Assembly (NCBI GenBank): GCA_937891015.1
Contig: CALAPY010000006.1
Location: 1-31,527 of the forward strand
Source of the DNA: UBA2108 sp002713215
Lineage (GTDB): Bacteria; Bacteroidota; Bacteroidia; Flavobacteriales_G; Salibacteraceae
Reading direction: 5' to 3'
DNA length: 31,527 nt
Below the pieces are notes generated by a model. That model saw nothing but the letters and a program-made list of their open reading frames with translations. It was not told the origin of the DNA and did not search any database. Each line of letters starts with the position of its first letter. Positions within the stretch are counted from its first letter, which is position 1. The translations under genes were made by a program, and so were the position numbers. Below are positions 25,490 through 31,527 of the stretch, piece by piece.

Positions 25490-26851
25490 CTAGTACTTGG
25501 GCTGATCGATTAGGTATTGAAACAGGCTTTTTCCATCCGAATCAAAGTATTCGACTTTTAACTTTCGTTTGCCTCTTTTGCCGGAAATGGAAAGCCGTGT
25601 AAAGTGTCTTTCCTTGATTAGACTTCCTTTAACCCGATAAAGATTCTCTTCTTTTACCTTTCTGTGAGCACTTGAAGTCAGGGGAGAGGATGTAATGTCA
25701 TAAACCATATTGTTGTCGTTTAATAACAACTGACTGATTTCGCCATGATGCCTGTCTCCGTCCAGAAATATTACTCCTTTTATGTCTCTTTTTGCCAACT
25801 GATCGAGGATATATTTTCGTTCTTCAGGATAATTGCTATGGTTTTCATATACCTCAACGCTGTTGAGAAACTGCCCTCCAACTACAACAAATTTGAAAGT
25901 AGCCCTAGATGAGCTCAGGGCCTCAATTAACCAATTTAACTGATGCTTGCCCAGAATTGATGGGTTTTTACTCTTCTTGGATTTCCGATAATATCGATTA
26001 TCGAGGGCAAAAAAGTCACAGTCGTTGTAGCCAAATTGAGTGGTAATTCCGGGCTTGTCATCAACACCGAAGGAAGGGTTGGGCCAAAAATCTTTAAATG
26101 CCTGAAGGGTTATGTCTTTGTGTACAAAACTGCGGTCAGCATCATTAGGCCCATAATCATGATCGTCCCATATGGCGTAGTTGTGCGTATGTGCGATTAA
26201 GGATTGCATTTCCGGGAGCGAACGGGTATGTGTATTTCGATAATAAATTCCGGTCTTGGTATTCCAATCGGCTTCGCGCAGGTAAATGTTGTCCCCAAGC
26301 CACAGCATCATTTCCGGGTGCATGGAATCTATGGCCGTAAAAATTTGATAATCTCCTCCATAGGGCTTGCCTGGGCGGTCAAAAGGCGCGTCGTTAACGT
26401 AGTTGCAACTGCCGATTACGAAATTAAAGTCAGGGGCATTGGTTCTCCATTGCCATAGTGTTTGCGATCGAAACTCACAGCGATAGGGTAGTTCAATTCT
26501 GATCCGGTTAATCCATACTTCGTATTCGTATATTTTTCCCGGTAAAACCTGATCGGCCAGCAGCTTACAGGCAAAGGCCTTATCTCTGGCTGTAACTTCC
26601 GAAATGGTATGGAATTTATCGTCAGCTTTCCCTTTTTCCCAGTACACAATTTTTACTTCAGCGCTTTCTGTGGTTTGTATCCAGAGCTGAACCTCTCTCA
26701 TTTCAGAATAGCCAACCATTGGTCCTGATTGCAGAAAAACCTTTTGCGAAAAGCCAGCGCTACCGCACAGTAAAATGCTAAGGGTTAGAATTGCAAAAGT
26801 TTTATTTAAAAACGGCATAAAATGCAAGATTAATTTATTCGGTTGCTTCAT
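25490..26851 (-). CDS. PhoD-like metallophosphoesterase (alkaline phosphatase D family)
   Basis: The 453-residue exported protein (signal around 13-36, ending in GFSQ) has an N-terminal fibronectin-like beta domain (about 37-130) and a PhoD metallophosphatase domain. The metal ligand motifs are GSCNY (147-151), WLGDNIY (184-190), WDDHDYGPNDAD (228-239) and DGDRHHGE (364-371). PhoD enzymes are Ca/Fe-dependent phosphodiesterases and monoesterases acting outside the cytoplasm. This variant belongs to the shorter Bacteroidota group. The ATG at 26851 overlaps the end of the barrel gene by 17 bases. The next ATG (26818) would give a cleaner signal peptide and is a real alternative. The stop abuts the carbamoyltransferase start. 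A phosphate-scavenging role is less likely than work on the operon's product, but this is inference. Confidence 0.87.
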   Translation of the reverse strand: MKQPNKLILHFMPFLNKTFAILTLSILLCGSAGFSQKVFLQSGPMVGYSEMREVQLWIQTTESAEVKIVYWEKGKADDKFHTISEVTARDKAFACKLLADQVLPGKIYEYEVWINRIRIELPYRCEFRSQTLWQWRTNAPDFNFVIGSCNYVNDAPFDRPGKPYGGDYQIFTAIDSMHPEMMLWLGDNIYLREADWNTKTGIYYRNTHTRSLPEMQSLIAHTHNYAIWDDHDYGPNDADRSFVHKDITLQAFKDFWPNPSFGVDDKPGITTQFGYNDCDFFALDNRYYRKSKKSKNPSILGKHQLNWLIEALSSSRATFKFVVVGGQFLNSVEVYENHSNYPEERKYILDQLAKRDIKGVIFLDGDRHHGEISQLLLNDNNMVYDITSSPLTSSAHRKVKEENLYRVKGSLIKERHFTRLSISGKRGKRKLKVEYFDSDGKSLFQYLIDQPKY

Positions 26852-27554
26852 CCAATTGCTTGTGTGATTTTGTGCCTATGGAAACACTAACTCCCAACTG
26901 AATTACCTGATTGTATTCGGTTGGAGCTCCCGAATTGGTATAAATAGGCATCATTCCCTGATAGTAGTTTGCGTTTATGCTCATGCCTTTTCCTTTAAAC
27001 AGCTTATAGGAGAATCCTGCTTTAACCCCAAAGTCCCAGTGATTTATGCTGTTTCTTACATTGGTTTCGAAAATTATATTTCCTTTCTCTGTTGATTCGT
27101 AAAAAGAATCATCGGCTCGCGTAAGAAACGACAACTGGGGGCCAACATCGAAATATAAATGATTGAATAAATTCACTTTTAAAAGCACCGGCAGGCTAAA
27201 GTATCTAAGTCTCCGTTGAACTGCAGTATTGGATAATGCCGGATCTAAGATGCTATCGTTCAATGAGTAATAAGGCAGCTTATTTCCACCACTTTCACTG
27301 ATAAAATAAAGCCGTGGGTTTAAAATTAATCGTTCGTTGAGCTTAAATTCAAAGAACATTCCAAGGTTAAGCGAACCCCTTGAATAGTCCGGGTCATAAG
27401 ACTTAATGGAACTGTAGCTGGCTCCAATATCAAGGCCAAATTTGACTTTATCCGAGTTTAATTTATCGCCGAATAACAGGGCTATAATAATTTGACTTTG
27501 GCAAACTGTAGAAAAGAAGATTAAAATCGCAATTAAAGTAATTCGAATGGGCAT
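26835..27554 (-). CDS. Outer-membrane beta-barrel protein (PorT-like fold)
   Basis: The 239-residue protein has a clear signal peptide (PIRITLIAILIFFSTVCQSQ). About eight amphipathic strands follow, such as VKFGLDIGASYSSI, GSLNLGMFFEFKL, LILNPRLYFISESG, RLRYFSLPVLLKVNL, YFDVGPQLSFLT and HWDFGVKAGFSYKLF. The PVLLKV...GPQ...L pattern is typical of the Bacteroidota PorT/OMP_b-brl_2 group. The function is unknown. I chose the ATG at 27554 because the longer frame begins at TTG 27590 with residues that do not fit a signal peptide. A TTTG-N18-TATTATTG site just upstream could be the operon promoter. It is the first gene of the seven-gene run and is divergent from the Schlafen-like sensor gene. Confidence 0.82.
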   Translation of the reverse strand: MPIRITLIAILIFFSTVCQSQIIIALLFGDKLNSDKVKFGLDIGASYSSIKSYDPDYSRGSLNLGMFFEFKLNERLILNPRLYFISESGGNKLPYYSLNDSILDPALSNTAVQRRLRYFSLPVLLKVNLFNHLYFDVGPQLSFLTRADDSFYESTEKGNIIFETNVRNSINHWDFGVKAGFSYKLFKGKGMSINANYYQGMMPIYTNSGAPTEYNQVIQLGVSVSIGTKSHKQLDEATE

Positions 27555-27660
27555 ATTTGTACAATAATACTTAATAATGAAAGGAATCAAATGGACGAAC
27601 TAAACAATTCCAATTTGTTCACCTTTTGGCAGTAACTTATGATATCCGGCTGGTAAGAAC

Positions 27661-29190
27661 ATGGGGTTAAGAACACTTTTTTTTGATTTGTGGAGGAGTA
27701 GAGGAAGGAATGTCAGGCGTAAACTTTTGCGCGACTCTTTAATAGCCTTTTCGTTTGTAATTGCAGTTATAACCATTATGGGTGTATGGCAATACCGCGA
27801 GTTAAGAAATAACTTGTTGGAGGAAACAACCAATCATGCTTTAAATGAAGCTATTGAAAAGTATACGAACCTTACAAATGATATTGAAAATACACTTCAG
27901 TTTTTAGATGCGATAGCTAATGATTCTATGTTGTCTCCAGCCGATATGGAACCGATAATAAAAGCTACCCTGAAGACAAACCAGAAAATTTATTGTTTAA
28001 CCATTGATAAAGAAGGAGAGTCAATGACTGGCTATAGAGGTGAGTCTGGTTATACCTTTACTAAGGAAACAAGAACCGTTAGGTTAGGAGAACAACCTTC
28101 GCAAATGAATAAGAATGAAACATGGAGTTCTCCATATCTTTCTCAAAGACGAAATGTACCGGTGATTTCAGTAAGCAATGAGGAGTATGACAGGTATTCT
28201 CAGGTGAAATTGGAAGTTAGCCTGTTGGATTTACATACTTTTCTTAAGGAAATTTCAGTATCGAAACACAGTGAGGTTCTTTTGTTTAGACCTGGGAATA
28301 AAACGGTTTTTAACCCAATGATTTACTCGTCAAATTATAAACCTAAAGTAGCCCTTGATGAAAGCGATATTTTTCAATCCTATGAGTTATCAGGATCAAA
28401 AACCATTGTATCTGCATTTGATGCCATGCGCAAGAAAGGTGAAAAGCCCTCATATCCGATAATATTTCAACTCGATGGACAAATTCACTGGATGCGGGCA
28501 CGTAAGATTGAAAGCAGGAGAGACGAGTTGTTTGTTGGGGTGATCGTTCCTGAGTCGGATTTTATAGGCGTGTTGAAGCGAAAATTTGGACTGTTTGTTT
28601 TGTTCCTCATTTCTGCGCTGTTGCTTTCTGCCTTCCTACTCTTTGTAGTAATTAGCAAATACGGGAATCAGATTAAAGATTTGCCTCAAATCCATGTAGA
28701 TAGAAAAAGGGCTAAGGTTGATCTTATTAAACTAATTGAGAAAGGGGAGAGCAAACATCTCGAATTTAAGTCTACGGTTCGTTATCACCTTAAAGCAGAA
28801 AGAAATGATAAGGTTATAGAAATGGCCTGGTTGAAGGGAATTGCGGGATTCCTGAATACCGAGGGAGGAATTATGCTTCTGGGAATAACTGACGACGGTG
28901 ATGTCCATGGAATTGAGATGGACAATTTTGATAGTGAAGATAAATGCCGACTTCACATTAAAAATCTAATAACCCGATACATAGGGGTGGAGTCCCTGGG
29001 GTATTTAAACATTCAATTTGTAACAGTTGATTCCAGGCAAATTGTAATTATCGAAACTGAACCGGCCTCCAATCCATTTTATGTTCAGGTTAATAATGAA
29101 GACCAGTTTTACATCAGAACTGGTCCGGCAAGTTCAAAATTGTCGGTTAGTGAAACCGTAGAATACGTAAAGGCAAATTTCAGGAACTAA
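27661..29190 (+). CDS. Transmembrane sensor fused to a Schlafen/AlbA_2 domain
   Basis: The 509-residue protein has TM1 at 27-43 and a periplasmic region of about 265 residues (about 44-309). This region has a long first helix, a WSSPYLSQRRNVPVISVSNE strand pattern and a second lobe with IHWMRARKI, as in double-Cache sensors. TM2 spans about 310-332. The cytoplasmic part (about 350-509) is an AlbA_2/Schlafen domain: GESKHLEFKSTV with Glu363, Glu368 and Lys370, then GFLNTEGGIMLLGITDDGDVHGIE (about 395-419). The Glu-x4-Glu-x-Lys group matches the spacing of the acidic RNase residues in Schlafen cores. The usual bacterial C-terminal ATPase-like and winged-helix parts are missing. One-component signalling with an RNA/DNA-acting or nucleotide-binding output is inferred. 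The gene is divergent from the carbamoyltransferase operon (106 bases between starts). Confidence 0.8.
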   Translation: MGLRTLFFDLWRSRGRNVRRKLLRDSLIAFSFVIAVITIMGVWQYRELRNNLLEETTNHALNEAIEKYTNLTNDIENTLQFLDAIANDSMLSPADMEPIIKATLKTNQKIYCLTIDKEGESMTGYRGESGYTFTKETRTVRLGEQPSQMNKNETWSSPYLSQRRNVPVISVSNEEYDRYSQVKLEVSLLDLHTFLKEISVSKHSEVLLFRPGNKTVFNPMIYSSNYKPKVALDESDIFQSYELSGSKTIVSAFDAMRKKGEKPSYPIIFQLDGQIHWMRARKIESRRDELFVGVIVPESDFIGVLKRKFGLFVLFLISALLLSAFLLFVVISKYGNQIKDLPQIHVDRKRAKVDLIKLIEKGESKHLEFKSTVRYHLKAERNDKVIEMAWLKGIAGFLNTEGGIMLLGITDDGDVHGIEMDNFDSEDKCRLHIKNLITRYIGVESLGYLNIQFVTVDSRQIVIIETEPASNPFYVQVNNEDQFYIRTGPASSKLSVSETVEYVKANFRN

Positions 29191-30656
29191 TCTCCCGGAT
29201 TAATCTGGTCGGACGTTTTGGGTGCAAAATTTAAGGTTAACCCAATTACGAGGGATAATCGGTTATACCGTGTTTCGGTATCTGTTCCAATGGGCCCCAT
29301 CATGTTGTTGTTTAAATCAGGGTTATTGATGCTTGCTAACTGAAGGTCACCTTTGCTTCGTCCATACGCATAATTTAATCCCAGAATAATCTCGTCAAAT
29401 TTTCTTGTATACCAATGAATTCCACCTGAAAAATGGTACAGGTTCCAATAACTCATGTGAGGAATCCATTGTTCAGGCATTCGCTGAGTTTGGTTGTCAT
29501 AATGATTAAAGTCGGTACGAAACCCGGCGATACCATACAAACGGTCGTTTACTTTGTGCTCGAATCCCATACCAATGTTAAAGACAGCGCGGTTCGATGT
29601 CCATACTTCCTGAAACTCGCTACCTATGTTGCCATTTTGCTGTCCCAAACTAGTTTCAGGGGTTCTAACCTCTACCATTTTATAGTTGTCTACAGCGGTA
29701 AACCACGCAGCCCTAAAGTTTATAATGTTGTTTGAAATCGGAAATTCCAATCCAAAATCAAAAATGGTTGGTGATTTATAATAGGAATCCAGCTTTTCCT
29801 GGTAAAGGGACACATTAGTAGAGTTTGTACCTGATTCGCTGTATTCCAGCTTTCTTTCTATTACCGATTTCGAAACCAGTGGAATGGTCCACCGGGGAGT
29901 GGTAATGCTCAACCCAGCCTTAATCTTATCTTTTCGATAGGCTATACCAATTTTCCAAAGATTGCCCACATGAATTTGGTCGAGTTCCCGGTAGTCGGTG
30001 TAGTTACCAATTTGCGTAAATGAACCGTTTCTTCGGTTTTCAAAAAAGGTAGAACTGTTGGTATGCTGAATGTTTCGGTGTTGCCTAATCGTAAAGAAGG
30101 TACTTAGACCTATTGAAAGACCCGTTTTAATTTCCGTACCGAATCCCATTCCAATCCAGTCTTCTCGTATTTCGATTCGGTAGTCATAACCTGAATTGTA
30201 GTACTCTTTTCCCGGAAAGGAAGGAAATATATCGTGGTACCCCTGGTGTGTTCCTTTTAGGTTATACCGGGTATTAATGGTATTGAACACCGCATAGGTA
30301 ACGGCAGAGAAGGGGGTACCTTTAATTTTAAACCCACCGGAAAAGAAAGAAGGGGAGATGCCCAACCAGGTTCTGCTCAAATTGATTCCATTGCCGGCAC
30401 CATTTTTAATGAATAGCCCCTGCAAGGTATAAATGTCGGTACTAAGGTTAATGTTGCTTTTCGATATGTAAGCCAGGTTTCCCGGGTTGTAGTACACCGC
30501 ACTGTTGTCACTTGCCGAAGCAGTTACAGCCCCGGATAACAAGGAAGACTTAGCTCCAATTTGATTGATCCAGTAGTTATTCTCCTGCGCAACCCCTTTA
30601 AATTGAATAACACAGAAAATAAAGAGAAGGACATAAGCAGAATGGAATGGCTTCAT
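29187..30656 (-). CDS. FadL/OmpP1-like outer-membrane protein
   Basis: The 489-residue protein has a signal peptide (about 1-23, ending in GVAQ). The FadL-type N-terminus follows: NYWINQIGAKSSLLSGAVTASASDNSAVYYNPGNLAYI. The DNSAVYYNPGNLA pattern corresponds to the hatch region of the family. Many alternating amphipathic strands follow, for example AGLSITTPRWTIPL and FNIGMGFEHKV, and the chain ends in a strand, LSLVIGLTLNFAP. FadL proteins import hydrophobic molecules across the outer membrane; this distant member's cargo is unknown. Its start codon overlaps the upstream AsmA-like gene (ATGA), so the two are translated together. Its stop overlaps the convergent sensor gene by four bases. Confidence 0.8.
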   Translation of the reverse strand: MKPFHSAYVLLFIFCVIQFKGVAQENNYWINQIGAKSSLLSGAVTASASDNSAVYYNPGNLAYISKSNINLSTDIYTLQGLFIKNGAGNGINLSRTWLGISPSFFSGGFKIKGTPFSAVTYAVFNTINTRYNLKGTHQGYHDIFPSFPGKEYYNSGYDYRIEIREDWIGMGFGTEIKTGLSIGLSTFFTIRQHRNIQHTNSSTFFENRRNGSFTQIGNYTDYRELDQIHVGNLWKIGIAYRKDKIKAGLSITTPRWTIPLVSKSVIERKLEYSESGTNSTNVSLYQEKLDSYYKSPTIFDFGLEFPISNNIINFRAAWFTAVDNYKMVEVRTPETSLGQQNGNIGSEFQEVWTSNRAVFNIGMGFEHKVNDRLYGIAGFRTDFNHYDNQTQRMPEQWIPHMSYWNLYHFSGGIHWYTRKFDEIILGLNYAYGRSKGDLQLASINNPDLNNNMMGPIGTDTETRYNRLSLVIGLTLNFAPKTSDQINPGD

Positions 30657-31525
30657 TTAGCTTTTTTGTTTTTATTCCTCTTCTTAAATTTTATGGATAA
30701 TTTGCCTTTTTCCTTGTCCTTCTTTACCTGACCGGGCTTGTGCTTTTTACCTATGAAGGTATCCTTGATTCCGGATTGGACCGCAAACCATAAAAACCTA
30801 AAAAAGGGCTCGTCGAGTGTTCTGGTGTAATCGATGTTTCCTTGTTGAAAGTTCTTTGTCCCTTTAACGTTATTGCTCCTGACAAACTCATTGGCCGCCC
30901 ACGATATCAGCTCCCTTTTCTTAAGTTCGTTGGTTGTTTCATCAAGGGTCATAATATCCATTTTCGCATTTTTATAGTCCATGTCAATGGTGCCGTTGGC
31001 AACGGTTCTGGAGCAGTTCATAGCCAAATCCACCTTTATAATTTCACCGTCAAGAATTTTTACGTTGGTCAACGGAAACAGGATCTGATTCCAGATGTTC
31101 ATTTTTGATTTGTATACTGTGGCATAAACCTTCCATTTGTCATTAGCAGCACGTGGGAAAAAAGTCAGTTTGGCATCAATCTTTGCTTTCCCCATCATTA
31201 CGAAATTGGCATTTAAATCAAGAGCGGGGTCCATATCCAACAAGCTATCCAGGTTGGTGAAATTATCAATAGACACGTACAGGTCAGAGATTGTAAGAAC
31301 TCCTGTTTCATCCTTGTTTTCAGGTTTTTGCTCAAACCTCAAGCTGCCTTGTTTAACCGTAATGTGTTTAACCAACATATCCATAGGTATTTTTTGAATG
31401 AGGCTTCCCGGGATTTCATGAACTTTATGTGCAGGCCATTTTGGGGCTTTATCCTTGTACAGGTCAATTTTGGGTTCTGTTATTTCTATGTCCTCAATAA
31501 TTACCTGGGAGTGGAATATCAAGTC
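30653..31525 (-). CDS. C-terminal part of an AsmA-like envelope protein (5' truncated by window edge)
   Basis: The frame is open to the right edge; the first possible initiator is only a TTG at 31522, so the gene starts outside. The visible 290 residues show IFHSQVIIEDIEITEPKIDLYKD, which resembles the repeat-like linker of AsmA/DUF748 proteins. Beta-rich strands follow: LVKHITVKQGSLRFEQ, LTISDLYVSIDNF and LILPLTNVKILDGEII-like elements. The tail is highly basic (KKDKEKGKLSIKFKKRNKNKKAK, given here only to show its Lys content). AsmA-like proteins are anchored in the inner membrane, span the periplasm and carry lipids toward the outer membrane. Coupling by an ATGA overlap to a FadL-like barrel fits an envelope role. 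The family call is moderate; the domain that would confirm it lies upstream. Confidence 0.5.
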   Translation of the reverse strand, partial: DLIFHSQVIIEDIEITEPKIDLYKDKAPKWPAHKVHEIPGSLIQKIPMDMLVKHITVKQGSLRFEQKPENKDETGVLTISDLYVSIDNFTNLDSLLDMDPALDLNANFVMMGKAKIDAKLTFFPRAANDKWKVYATVYKSKMNIWNQILFPLTNVKILDGEIIKVDLAMNCSRTVANGTIDMDYKNAKMDIMTLDETTNELKKRELISWAANEFVRSNNVKGTKNFQQGNIDYTRTLDEPFFRFLWFAVQSGIKDTFIGKKHKPGQVKKDKEKGKLSIKFKKRNKNKKAK

Positions 31526-31527
31526 GT

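Noticed and set aside
29187..29190. Four-base overlap of convergent stop codons as a regulatory feature
   Set aside because: Such overlaps are common in compact genomes and no further signal supports a role.

Overview
The window looks like chromosomal DNA of a Bacteroidota bacterium, probably from the flavobacterial/sphingobacterial side. The DNA is AT-rich. One large surface protein carries SprB-type repeats and a C-terminal type IX secretion (T9SS) sorting tail. Several envelope proteins have short N-terminal signals ending in a Gln or Cys, and some promoter-like sites fit the Bacteroidota TAnnTTTG -7 box. I see no tRNA, rRNA, CRISPR array, phage gene or transposase. Nothing stands out as a genomic island by eye.

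Left part (1-9.5 kb): the 3' part of a giant secreted adhesin-like protein (22 SprB-type repeats, three Ig/PKD-like repeats, T9SS tail) ends at a good intrinsic terminator. Convergent to it lies an Old Yellow Enzyme-type flavin oxidoreductase gene broken by two compensating homopolymer frameshifts. A short divergent region with a perfect palindrome separates it from a YdcF-like lipoprotein gene. A gene-free, A-rich stretch follows (9496-9839).

Centre (9.8-20.3 kb): a GT2 glycosyltransferase/ABC-F ATPase pair and a GWxTD-family envelope protein on the minus strand; thioredoxin and a DUF58 protein on the plus strand; a 40-residue membrane peptide gene and a membrane-anchored TPR protein on the minus strand; and a large CAP plus OmpA-like periplasmic protein on the plus strand. 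Two nested palindromic intergenic elements, both bounded by CGTCATTC/GAATGACG, sit at 16093-16183 and 20379-20527.

Right part (20.6-27.6 kb): seven minus-strand genes are packed tightly enough to be one operon. In transcription order they are an outer-membrane beta-barrel, a PhoD-like phosphoesterase, a NodU/CmcH-type O-carbamoyltransferase, a 49-residue DUF5989-like membrane peptide, an SxtJ-like membrane protein, a membrane-anchored SGNH hydrolase and an MFS transporter. The four central genes match the make-up of the sxtI-J-K-L part of saxitoxin clusters. I read this as a general carbamoyl-transfer and export module acting on an unknown envelope or secreted molecule, not as toxin synthesis.

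Right edge (27.7-31.5 kb): divergent from that operon is a membrane sensor-like protein whose cytoplasmic output is a Schlafen/AlbA_2 domain, the most unusual architecture in the window. It converges on a FadL-like outer-membrane protein gene that is coupled to the 3' part of a probable AsmA-like gene running off the window.
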